DNA of 43,447 nucleotides, from NCBI GenBank assembly GCA_028293745.1, contig JAQGOF010000233.1:1-43447 (forward strand), given 5' to 3'. Source of the stretch: Gammaproteobacteria bacterium (GTDB taxonomy: Bacteria; Pseudomonadota; Gammaproteobacteria; Steroidobacterales; Steroidobacteraceae). Numbering within the stretch: position 1 is the stretch's first letter; the number at the start of each line of letters is the position of its first letter. Made by a program: the position numbers and the translations under genes. The notes under the pieces are model-generated. The model saw nothing but the letters and a program-made list of their open reading frames with translations, did not search any database and was not told the DNA's origin. Shown in pieces: positions 17,717 to 25,381 of the stretch.

Positions 17717-18595
17717 TCAGGACTCGCTGCCGGGTTGCCGCTCATCCGGCGGCACGAAATCACGAGGTGGGACTACTCGCAGCGCATCGATCCGGCGCCG
17801 GTCGGCGCGGGCCACCCGGAATTCGAACCCCTCGATGTTGGCTGCCTCGCCGCGCCGCGGCAGCCGGCCGAGCTCTTTCATCAAGAGACCCGCCACGGTA
17901 TCGAAGCCCTCCTCCTCGGACAGCTTCGAGCCGAAATACTCGTTGAACTCGTCGATCCGCGTGACACCGCGAACGGTGTACTGCCTGTCCGCTTCCTTGC
18001 GAATGTTCTGGTCGTCCTCGACATCGAATTCGTCGTCGATCTCGCCGACGATCTGCTCGATGACGTCCTCGATGGTGACGAGTCCCGACACACCGCCGTA
18101 TTCGTCGACGACAATTGCCATGTGATTGCGGTTGCGCCGGAAATCCTTGAGCAGCACGTTCAGGCGCTTGGATTCGGGCACGAACACGGCGGGCCGCATG
18201 TACTCGCGAATATCGAAACGCTCGTGCACATCCGAGATGCACAGGCGCAAAAGATCCTTTGCCAGCAGAATTCCGACGATGTCATCGCGGTCCGCATCCA
18301 TCACCGGGAAGCGCGAATGTCCTGACTCCACGACAACCGGCATGATCGTGGATGACGGATCGTCCCGCCGGACGCAAACCATCTGGGCGCGCGGGACCAT
18401 GATGTCGCGTACCTGGATGTCGCCGACCTCCAGAACTCCCTCGAGCATGGTCAGCGCTTCAGAGTCTACGAGCCCGCGCTCACCGGCCTCCCGCAAAACA
18501 CCGAGCAGCTCCTCGCGATCCTGGGGCTCTCCCGAGAAACTCTGTGTGATTCTCTTCAGCCAGCGCCCGGTCGCATTGAGGTCTTTGGCCATCAT
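17717..18595 (-). CDS. corC: CorC/YbeX-type CBS-domain protein
   Basis: 292 residues from the first of two adjacent ATGs. The family has two CBS domains and a CorC/HlyC C-terminal domain, and in E. coli has been tied to magnesium/cobalt efflux and, more recently, ribosome-related functions. The first CBS domain starts at VRDIMVPRAQMV (about residue 62), the second at IREYMRPAVFVPES, and EYGGVSGLVTIEDVIEQIVG is the typical end of the second. The C-terminal domain follows (DRQYTVRGVTRIDEFNEYF). There is no membrane helix, so this is the soluble CorC form. The start overlaps the ybeY stop by four bases (ATGA). Confidence 0.95.
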   Translation of the reverse strand: MMAKDLNATGRWLKRITQSFSGEPQDREELLGVLREAGERGLVDSEALTMLEGVLEVGDIQVRDIMVPRAQMVCVRRDDPSSTIMPVVVESGHSRFPVMDADRDDIVGILLAKDLLRLCISDVHERFDIREYMRPAVFVPESKRLNVLLKDFRRNRNHMAIVVDEYGGVSGLVTIEDVIEQIVGEIDDEFDVEDDQNIRKEADRQYTVRGVTRIDEFNEYFGSKLSEEEGFDTVAGLLMKELGRLPRRGEAANIEGFEFRVARADRRRIDALRVVPPRDFVPPDERQPGSES

Positions 18596-19080
18596 GAGCT
18601 CCGGTACGGATTCGGGAAGCCGAGACGGCGCAGGACGGAGACCTCGCGGCGCTCCATCCGGTTCGCATCGGCGGGATCTTCGTGGTCGTATCCGACGAGA
18701 TGCAAAGCACCATGCACCACGAGATGTGCCCAATGGGCCCGTAAGCTCTTGTGTTGCTGGCGAGCTTCGGCTCGCAGCACATGCGGGCATATGACCAGGT
18801 CACCCAGCGGCCGTATTATTGGATTGTCGAGAGTCGCCTGCGGCACCTTCGAACGGCCCGCGGGCACTTCGGCGGCCGGAAATGACAAGACGTTGGTGGG
18901 TTTGTCGCGGCCCCTGTAGCGGGCGTTGAGCCGGCGGCTCTCCGTTGGCCCGACGACACGCACACCCAACTCGCGCCCCGCGGCTTTTCGACCCAACGCA
19001 GTGCCGGCCCAGGCAGCGATGTCAGCGCGTGGCGGAGCCCATGTTCTAACGCGACGCTGCACCTCTACCGACAAGGTCAT
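18592..19080 (-). CDS. ybeY: Endoribonuclease YbeY
   Basis: 162 residues. YbeY is a zinc-dependent single-strand endoribonuclease needed for 16S rRNA 3' maturation and 70S quality control. The zinc motif HGALHLVGYDH gives His123, His127 and His133, and RDKPTNVLSFP is the other conserved stretch. A small insertion with EVPAGRSKVPQATLDN sits between them. The ATG overlaps the phoH stop (ATGA), and the gene overlaps corC at its end, so the three are coupled. Confidence 0.97.
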   Translation of the reverse strand: MTLSVEVQRRVRTWAPPRADIAAWAGTALGRKAAGRELGVRVVGPTESRRLNARYRGRDKPTNVLSFPAAEVPAGRSKVPQATLDNPIIRPLGDLVICPHVLRAEARQQHKSLRAHWAHLVVHGALHLVGYDHEDPADANRMERREVSVLRRLGFPNPYRSS

Positions 19081-20042
19081 GAGGATTTGCTCCGGGCCTC
19101 ATATGCGCGAACTATTCGTTGGACGAGCGGGTGTCTCACGACATCTTGCGCATCGAAGAAGGCGAATGCGACACCGTCCACCCCGTGGAGTATGTCGATC
19201 ACCTGGCTGAGACCAGATTGCTTGCCCGCAGGAAGATCCGTCTGCGTCACGTCTCCGGTGACGACGGCCTTGGAGCCAAACCCGATGCGGGTCAGGAACA
19301 TCTTCATCTGCTCGGGCGTGGTGTTCTGAGCCTCATCGAGGATGATGAAGGACTCGTTGAGCGAGCGGCCGCGCATGAACGCCAGCGGCGCCACTTCAAT
19401 CACATTGCGCTCCATGAATCGCGCCACGCGATCGAACCCCATCATCTCGTACAGCGCGTCGTACATTGGCCGCAGGTACGGATCGACTTTCTGCGTGAGA
19501 TCGCCGGGAAGAAAACCCAACCGCTCGCCGGCTTCGACCGCAGGTCGCACCAGGACGATTCTACGGACCCGATCGGCAGTAAGGGCCTCGACCGCGCAAG
19601 CTACCGCGAGATAGGTCTTGCCAGTACCCGCCGGACCAATCCCAAACGTCAGATCCCGAGTGCGGATGTCCGCGAGATACTCGCGTTGGTGAGTACCTCG
19701 TGCGCGGATGCCACCGCGCGGTACGCGCACGGCGTTCTCGTGTTGATGTGGATCTCCAACGACCTGCCCGGATTCACGTTCCTGCAAGGCCAGGTGAACG
19801 CGCTCCGGTGTCACTTCCTCGTTTTTCGCAAGATCAAACAGCTCGCGCAACGCGTCTTCGGCGCTTTCGGCATGCGCGCCGATCACGCGGAAATTGTCGC
19901 CGCGCCTGCGGATCTCGACATCGAGACGGGATTCCAGCAAACGCAGGTTCTCATCGAGCGGGCCGCACAGATTCGCGAGCCGCGCGTTATCTGTCGGCTC
20001 GAGATCGAATTCCCGCTGAGACTCTGACGCTGAGGAGGCCAC
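19077..20042 (-). CDS. phoH: PhoH-like ATPase
   Basis: 321 residues from a GTG at 20042. PhoH (YbeZ type) is a P-loop ATPase that works with YbeY in RNA metabolism. The Walker A motif GPAGTGKT is at residues 136-143, Walker B appears as FIILDEAQN, and VTGDVTQTDLP is the sensor-like stretch. The N-terminal KH-like region (LDENLRLLESRLDVEIRRRGD) is intact. No ATG is available after the miaB stop, which lies eight bases upstream; the open frame further up is only miaB out of frame. Confidence 0.95.
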   Translation of the reverse strand: MASSASESQREFDLEPTDNARLANLCGPLDENLRLLESRLDVEIRRRGDNFRVIGAHAESAEDALRELFDLAKNEEVTPERVHLALQERESGQVVGDPHQHENAVRVPRGGIRARGTHQREYLADIRTRDLTFGIGPAGTGKTYLAVACAVEALTADRVRRIVLVRPAVEAGERLGFLPGDLTQKVDPYLRPMYDALYEMMGFDRVARFMERNVIEVAPLAFMRGRSLNESFIILDEAQNTTPEQMKMFLTRIGFGSKAVVTGDVTQTDLPAGKQSGLSQVIDILHGVDGVAFAFFDAQDVVRHPLVQRIVRAYEARSKSS

Positions 20043-20050
20043 TGGAGTTT

Positions 20051-21376
20051 TCAGGACAGCAGCCTGCCACGCAGCGTGTGAGCCCGCAGCTCGGTGATCA
20101 CGACTTCTGCGAACTGATTTATCAGGGAGGCGGGGCCGGCGAAGTTGACCCACCGGTTGTTCTCGGTCCTCCCGGCGAGCTCGTGCGCATTTTTCCTGGC
20201 CTCCCGCTCGACGAGAACGCGTTGCACCGTGCCGACCATCCTTTCACTGATGGCACTGGCCTGCGCCTCGAGCTGAGCCTGGAGCCGGGTAAGCCTTTCC
20301 TGCTTGACCGTGGGGTCGACTTCGTCCGGCAACGACGCCGCGGGTGTACCGGGACGCCGGCTGTAGAGGAAGCTGAACGATTGATCGACGCCCGCGTCGC
20401 GCACGAGCCCGAGCGTGGCATTGAAGTCACGCTCACTTTCGCCCGGGAAACCTACGATGAAGTCGGATGAAATACTGATGTCCGGCCGCACCCGCCGTAA
20501 TTTGCGGACTTTCTCCTTGAATTCAATGGCGGTGTAGCCCCGTTTCATCGCCGACAGAATCCGGTCGGAGCCGCTCTGCACGGGCAGGTGCAGATGGTTG
20601 GCCAGCTTGGGAACACTCGCATACGCCTCGATGAGGCTGTCGGTGAACTCCAGCGGATGCGAAGTCGTGAAGCGAATCCGCTCGATCCCGGGTATCGCGG
20701 CGACGTGATGGATCAGCGTAGCCAGATCGACGAGCGCCCCGTCCGACATGGGACCGGCATACGCGTTCACGTTCTGGCCGAGCAGCGTGACCTCACGGAC
20801 GCCTTGCGCAGCCAGCTGCCGGACTTCGTCGAGCACTGAGTCGAAAGGCCGGCTGACCTCCTCGCCCCGTGTGTACGGCACGATGCAAAAGCTGCAGTAC
20901 TTGCTGCACCCTTCCATGATCGAAACGAACGCCGTTGCGCCCTCGGCCCGGGGCGCGGGCAGGTGATCGAATTTTTCGATTTCCGGAAAGCTGACGTCGA
21001 CCACGGACCGGCCCGTTCGCCGCAGCTCCGCAATCATTTCCGGGAGACGATGCAAGGTCTGTGGGCCGAACACGAGATCCACGAAAGGAGCGCGCCGGGT
21101 AATCGCCTCCCCTTCCTGGCTCGCCACACAGCCGCCCACTCCGATCAACACGTGCGGCCGCTCTGCTTTCAGCTTGCGCCACTCACCGAGCAGCGAGAAC
21201 ACCTTCTCCTGCGCCTTCTCGCGCACGGAACACGTGTTCATCAGGAGCACGTCGGCCTCGGCGGGGTTGTCCGTAGCCGCAAGGTCACCGCCGGCATGCA
21301 GTACGTCTGCCATGCGGGCGGAGTCGTACTCATTCATCTGGCAGCCAAAAGTCTTGATGAAGTAGCGGCGGGACAT
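20051..21376 (-). CDS. miaB: tRNA-2-methylthio-N6-dimethylallyladenosine synthase MiaB
   Basis: 441 residues. MiaB is a radical-SAM methylthiotransferase that modifies A37 of tRNAs that read UNN codons. The N-terminal cluster Cys residues are Cys12 (FGCQMNEYDS), Cys49 (NTCSVREKA) and Cys83 (GGCVA). The radical-SAM triad is Cys157, Cys161 and Cys164 (GCSKYCSFC). A C-terminal TRAM domain (about 375-441) is present. It heads the miaB-phoH-ybeY-corC-lnt run and follows ssb after about 110 bases that show no clear feature. Confidence 0.98.
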   Translation of the reverse strand: MSRRYFIKTFGCQMNEYDSARMADVLHAGGDLAATDNPAEADVLLMNTCSVREKAQEKVFSLLGEWRKLKAERPHVLIGVGGCVASQEGEAITRRAPFVDLVFGPQTLHRLPEMIAELRRTGRSVVDVSFPEIEKFDHLPAPRAEGATAFVSIMEGCSKYCSFCIVPYTRGEEVSRPFDSVLDEVRQLAAQGVREVTLLGQNVNAYAGPMSDGALVDLATLIHHVAAIPGIERIRFTTSHPLEFTDSLIEAYASVPKLANHLHLPVQSGSDRILSAMKRGYTAIEFKEKVRKLRRVRPDISISSDFIVGFPGESERDFNATLGLVRDAGVDQSFSFLYSRRPGTPAASLPDEVDPTVKQERLTRLQAQLEAQASAISERMVGTVQRVLVEREARKNAHELAGRTENNRWVNFAGPASLINQFAEVVITELRAHTLRGRLLS

Positions 21377-21485
21377 AGGGGAAGGGATCGAATTCTAAGG
21401 CCTTGTGGCTCACGGCGCACTGCCAAGGCCACCAAAGGGCGACCCCGGGTACGCAAATTCCATTGAAAACAATGCCTTGGGGTAT

Positions 21486-22037
21486 CTAAAAAGGAATGTC
21501 GTCGTCGAAATCGTCGCGCCCGCCGCCGGCCGAGCCTTCTCCGGACTGCGAATATTCGGGGTACGCCTCCCCGCGGCCCCCGCCTCCTCCGCCCGTGCCT
21601 CCTCCGCCCGCGCCCGCGCCCGGGCTGCCGCTCTGGCCGGATCCCGCGCCAGACCCGCTTGCGCCACTGCCGGCGCCGCCAGCCATTCCACCCCCGCCGC
21701 CGCGGCCGCCCAGCATCTGCATGTCGTTGCCGACGATTTCGGTGGAGTAGCGCTCCGTGCCCTGCTTGTCCTGCCACTTGCGAGTACGCAGGCTGCCCTC
21801 AATGTAGACCTGGGAGCCTTTCTTCAGGTACTCGGCGGCGATCTCGCCCAGCCGGCCGAAAAGGACCACCCGGTGCCACTCGGTGCGCTCCTGCTGCTCG
21901 CCGCTCTGCTTGTCGCGCCAGCTCTCGCTGGTCGCGATGCGCAGGTTGGCGACCGTGGTGCCTGATGGCATGGCGCGGGTCTCGGGATCGGCGCCGAGAT
22001 TCCCGACCAGGATGACTTTATTGATTCCGCGCGCCAT
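21486..22037 (-). CDS. ssb: Single-stranded DNA-binding protein
   Basis: 183 residues. The N-terminal OB-fold (about 1-110) starts ARGINKVILVGNLGADPE and contains SESWRDKQSGEQQERTEWHRVV. The linker (about 111-165) is extremely rich in Gly, with Ser and Ala. The acidic tip DDDIPF that docks partner proteins closes the chain. It binds and protects single-stranded DNA in replication, recombination and repair. It is divergent from the accessory block; in many relatives its divergent neighbour would be uvrA, here found about 20 kb away at 42501. Confidence 0.98.
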   Translation of the reverse strand: MARGINKVILVGNLGADPETRAMPSGTTVANLRIATSESWRDKQSGEQQERTEWHRVVLFGRLGEIAAEYLKKGSQVYIEGSLRTRKWQDKQGTERYSTEIVGNDMQMLGGRGGGGGMAGGAGSGASGSGAGSGQSGSPGAGAGGGGTGGGGGGRGEAYPEYSQSGEGSAGGGRDDFDDDIPF

Positions 22038-22167
22038 ATACAGTCCTCGATGCTACCAGCCAATATTTCTTGTCTCTTGTCGCGCGGGCAATAGTAACCC
22101 AAGGGATCGCGTCCGCTGAATTGGGAGAATCTGGATATTTTGGCCCCTTTGGCGTCTAAGATCGAGA

Positions 22168-22184
22168 CCAGGAGTGAGTCCTGG
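22168..22184. repeat. Small inverted repeat in the leader of the FixJ-like gene
   Basis: CCAGGA, five bases, TCCTGG: a 6-bp stem 14 bases before the ATG. It contains the only AGGAG in this leader, but that AGGAG is about 24 bases from the ATG, too far for an ordinary ribosome-binding site. It may be an operator half-site pair or chance. Confidence 0.4.
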
Positions 22185-22198
22185 CCATCCAACCCTGT

Positions 22199-22798
22199 AT
22201 GAGCGATCACGAGGGCAGCGTTTATCTGATAGACGACGATGCTGGCGTCCGCGATGCGCTCTGTTTGCTTCTGTCGCTCAAAGGTATCCGCACCCAGGTG
22301 TTCGCGAGCGGCGAATCGTTTATCGAGGCCTACAGGCCGGATTGGCTCGGCTGCATACTAAGTGATCTGCGGATGCCCGGAATGTCCGGGCTCGAGCTTC
22401 AGGCAGTACTGAAGCAAAGGCAAATCCCCCTGCCGCTGGTGATCCTGACGGGGCACGGCGATGTTGCAGCGGTACGCACTGCACTGAAGAATGGCGCGCT
22501 GGATTTCCTGGAGAAGCCGTTCGAGGAGGAGCTGCTGCTGGAAGTTCTGAACAACGCGTTCCGTGTGGAGCGGGAGCGACGCATCGGCGAACACGAACGC
22601 GCCGCCGCCTCGGATCGGCTGGCCAATCTCACCGCTCGGGAGCGGGAGATACTCACTCCGATTGTCGAGGGTAAGCAGAACGTCCAGATCGCCGCTCAAT
22701 TTGGCATAAGTCCGCGAACTGTGGAGGTTCACAAGGCGCGCATTATGGAAAAACTCGGCTGCCGCAGCCTCGCTGAGCTGATTCGAAAGATCTCATAA
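22199..22798 (+). CDS. FixJ/TtrR-type two-component response regulator
   Basis: 199 residues. An N-terminal receiver domain (about 7-120) has the acidic pocket IDDDAG (Asp12-14), phosphoacceptor Asp56 in LSDLRMPGMSG, Thr84 in VILTGHGD and Lys106 in FLEKPF. A LuxR-type helix-turn-helix (about 139-199) includes LTAREREILTPIVEG and GISPRTVEVHKARIMEKLG. This is the FixJ architecture: phosphorylation by a kinase, then DNA binding and transcription control. No kinase gene is next to it; the nearest is at 40773, the far end of the same block, and a partnership is my inference. It starts the plus-strand accessory block, divergent from ssb. Confidence 0.95.
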   Translation: MSDHEGSVYLIDDDAGVRDALCLLLSLKGIRTQVFASGESFIEAYRPDWLGCILSDLRMPGMSGLELQAVLKQRQIPLPLVILTGHGDVAAVRTALKNGALDFLEKPFEEELLLEVLNNAFRVERERRIGEHERAAASDRLANLTAREREILTPIVEGKQNVQIAAQFGISPRTVEVHKARIMEKLGCRSLAELIRKIS

Positions 22799-22907
22799 AC
22801 GAGTCCGGCGCAAACCCGTAAGGGCTGGCCCGCATTCTCTTCGAATTTTCCCGCTTCTAAGCTCTGCAGCAGAAGAGCGCTTTCAGCGCCGAAGCAGGCA
22901 GATCATC

Positions 22908-23597
22908 ATGTTCAACGACCCGCAGGCCGCCAGCCCACTCCATGCAAGGGAATGCGGCCTCTGCCGCATCTACCTGATCGAGCCACAGACGATCATGCGC
23001 GCGGCGATACGAACCATGGTTGATTCGAGCGAGCAATTCACAGTGGTCGGGGAGAGTGGCACCGCAGAGCAGGCACTGGAACAGCTTCGCCTCCTGCAAC
23101 CTGACATGGTGCTCACAGAGCTGCTGCCGGCTCGAACCCACCGGGAGTTTTTATACAAGCTGCGTGCGTGCAGCCCGCGAACGGCTATCGTCGTGTTGAC
23201 GGAACGATTGGGCCCGGAACGCATGGCTGTCGCACGGAAGGCGGGAGCGCGCGCCTTTGTTCTCAAGCAATGCGGGCGCGCTGAGCTGTTCGCTGCAATC
23301 CAGAAAGTTTGCGCCGGCGGGGGCCACATGAGCGCGCCCCAACAGGAAACGCTTGGACCAACAACCGGTCACGGACCCTCCGGACTCGGGCGGACGAGTG
23401 CGGGGCTAACTGAACGACAGCATGAAGTCTTGCGGAGCATCGCTCTTGGCCTTTGCACCAGCGAGATAGCAAGCGCGCTCGGAGTCAGTCTGAAGGCAGT
23501 ACAGAGGCATCGAGACCAGATCAGGTACGTGTTGAATCTCAGAAGTACAGCGGCCCTCACCGCCTATGCGATCCGCGAAGGTCTCGTAACCAATTGA
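22908..23597 (+). CDS. NarL/LuxR-type regulator with degenerate receiver domain
   Basis: 229 residues. A receiver-like domain (about 19-135) is followed by a LuxR-type helix-turn-helix (about 165-225: LTERQHEVLRSIALGL, ALGVSLKAVQRHRDQIRYVLN). The phosphoacceptor position holds Glu71 (PDMVLTELLPA) instead of Asp, and the acidic pair is Glu25-Pro26 (YLIEPQ) instead of Asp-Asp. Thr98 (VVLTER) and Lys120 (FVLKQ) are kept. It is therefore probably not switched by normal phosphorylation. Glu at this site can mimic the phosphorylated state in some regulators, so it may be locked on or respond to something else. It lies 109 bases after the FixJ-like gene and 281 before the first oxidase gene. Confidence 0.9.
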   Translation: MFNDPQAASPLHARECGLCRIYLIEPQTIMRAAIRTMVDSSEQFTVVGESGTAEQALEQLRLLQPDMVLTELLPARTHREFLYKLRACSPRTAIVVLTERLGPERMAVARKAGARAFVLKQCGRAELFAAIQKVCAGGGHMSAPQQETLGPTTGHGPSGLGRTSAGLTERQHEVLRSIALGLCTSEIASALGVSLKAVQRHRDQIRYVLNLRSTAALTAYAIREGLVTN

Positions 23598-23878
23598 GCG
23601 GCGCGGTCTTACCTTTCCGTCCCTCTGATCGCAACGTCCTCGTATAGATCCGGCCGCGACGGCCACGTTCGGCCCCGTCCCACAGGGCCCGTTTCTGTCC
23701 TAAAACCCTACCTGCCTCTAGGGCCTAACCCGCGTCCCGCCTCAAGCGTCCGTCCCATTGCTGCAACGTGGCCTTGACCTGCATCGTTGCTACAAAGAAG
23801 CAATCTGCCACCGATCACAGCCTTGGGGCCCGTTGCCTGAGAGGCGATGAATCGGCTGATGGCAAGAAGAGGTCCTCG

Positions 23879-25372
23879 ATGTCAAATTCCATCTGGTCTC
23901 GCCGCGGACTGTCGGCGCTCGTCCTTTGTCTGGCGACACTGCCGGCAGCCGCGCAGTCCTTCCGTGTTCAATGCCCAAAGGAGACGAAGCTGCATCCGGC
24001 CGGCTCGAGCGGCACAGACGCGCACCCGGGAGGCATCAAATGCCAGGAAATCGCAGGCGGCGACGGTTTTGCCACGATGGCCGACGGAAACCAGATCTAC
24101 CTGTTCGGGTTCGGCCCTCTCTCGGGCCGCGATTACATCGATCAGGGTCTCCCCGGAACCCAGTCGGCTGAGGATTTCAACAAGGACTACAGCGCGACCA
24201 ATGCGAACGGCGCAGCTATCGAGCCGGCAGCCATCATGAATCTCGGGGTGTTGTCCGCACAGGAACCGGCTCCACTGATGGCGATTGACGAGGATGACGA
24301 GTTCTTCCTGACCTTGAGCAACGTCGGGCAGATCATGCGGCCGGACCTGTTCGAGCAGCATACGGTGCACTTCCATGGTTACCCGAACGCTTCGTCCTTC
24401 TTTGACGGTGTGCCGGATGCATCGGCTGCGATCAACATCATGGGCAGCTTCACGTACTACTACACCGCTCCGGATGCGGGTACGTACTTCTGGCATTGCC
24501 ACATAACCCCACCCGAGCACCTGCAGATGGGTATGGTCGGGCAGCTCTTCGTGAGGCCCCGGCAGAACCAGGTACACGTCGGGGTTGACTTGGCAACTGC
24601 GCTGTACACCAGCAATCTAAAAGCGCCGGGAAATCCAGATGGCGTGACGTGTTCGGACATCCTCTGCACCGGGCAGACGCCACTTCCAGCAGCGGCCGTG
24701 TCTACACACGTGAGCAACGTCCTGCAACCAGCGGGAGACGTCAAATACGCCTACAACGACGGCGACGGGTCGACGAAATACGATGTTGAGTACCCGATCC
24801 AGCTCATGGGCTTCGATCCAAACTTCCACTATGTGGGCATGACCTTCAATCCGGAGGCCTTCGCCGACATGAAGGACAAATACTTCATGATCAGCGGCAG
24901 GGGCTATCCGGATACCGTCAACACCTACGTCAATAATACTGGCACTGGCAAGCCGGATGGCCCGTTATACACGCTCGATTCCGATGGTGCGTCGCGGTCT
25001 TCCCAGCCTCTGCCCTCACTCATAAAGATTACTCGAAGCGCCGGCCAGACACGGGCCCTGCTGCGCATTTCAGACCTGAATGTCACGGAGTTCCACACGA
25101 TTGCAACGGTAGGCGTGCCCATGCTCGTCATAGCGGACAACGCGCGTCTGCTGCGTGACATGGCGGGCAGGAATCTCTATTACAAGACGAATTCACTGAC
25201 ACTCGGCGGCGGCGAATCCGCGGATGTGATCCTCGATGTGAGCAGCTCCGACTACGCGACGTGCACAAACACAAGCCCGTGCACGTTCTACCTCTACACC
25301 ACCAATCTCGATCATCTGTCGAACGATGCCGAGAACTTCGGCGGCATGATGACCGAGATCCAGGTCCTGTAG
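23879..25372 (+). CDS. Secreted multicopper-oxidase-like protein carrying type 1 site and half a trinuclear site
   Basis: 497 residues. A Sec signal ends near ATLPAAAQS (residue about 24). The copper motifs are HTVHFHG (His161, 164, 166), followed by DGVPDAS, and WHCHITPPEHLQMGM (His206, Cys207, His208, His214, Met217/219). That gives a complete type 1 copper site and two of the four HxH motifs of a trinuclear site. The HCH-to-His spacing is five residues, not the usual three. A further cupredoxin-like region (about 300-497) has no copper motif; it includes FHTIATVGVPMLVIADNARLL. A full oxidase needs four HxH motifs, so this protein alone looks incomplete; the next gene has the other two. AAGAGG precedes the ATG by six bases. 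The frame is open back to 23768, but that part lacks a signal peptide. Confidence 0.92.
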   Translation: MSNSIWSRRGLSALVLCLATLPAAAQSFRVQCPKETKLHPAGSSGTDAHPGGIKCQEIAGGDGFATMADGNQIYLFGFGPLSGRDYIDQGLPGTQSAEDFNKDYSATNANGAAIEPAAIMNLGVLSAQEPAPLMAIDEDDEFFLTLSNVGQIMRPDLFEQHTVHFHGYPNASSFFDGVPDASAAINIMGSFTYYYTAPDAGTYFWHCHITPPEHLQMGMVGQLFVRPRQNQVHVGVDLATALYTSNLKAPGNPDGVTCSDILCTGQTPLPAAAVSTHVSNVLQPAGDVKYAYNDGDGSTKYDVEYPIQLMGFDPNFHYVGMTFNPEAFADMKDKYFMISGRGYPDTVNTYVNNTGTGKPDGPLYTLDSDGASRSSQPLPSLIKITRSAGQTRALLRISDLNVTEFHTIATVGVPMLVIADNARLLRDMAGRNLYYKTNSLTLGGGESADVILDVSSSDYATCTNTSPCTFYLYTTNLDHLSNDAENFGGMMTEIQVL

Positions 25373-25375
25373 GAG
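25371..25375 (+). promoter_or_regulatory. Shine-Dalgarno overlapping the stop of the first oxidase gene
   Basis: AGGAG lies six bases before the ATG at 25382, and its first two bases belong to the TAG of the preceding gene. This fixes the start of the second oxidase gene and suggests coupled, balanced translation of the two proteins. Confidence 0.8.
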
Positions 25376-25381
25376 AGAAGA

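Noticed and set aside
21590..21720. Gly-rich repeat region as a possible separate repeat element
   Set aside because: It is the in-frame linker of SSB, a normal feature of this family.
23769..23783. Possible sigma-54 promoter (TGGCC ... TGCA) before the first oxidase gene
   Set aside because: The distance between the GG and GC elements is one base short of the strict -24/-12 spacing.
23598..23878. Gap in front of the oxidase operon searched for promoter and operator
   Set aside because: Only a weak CCCTA/TAGGG inverted repeat and no convincing -35/-10 pair; not listed as a feature.
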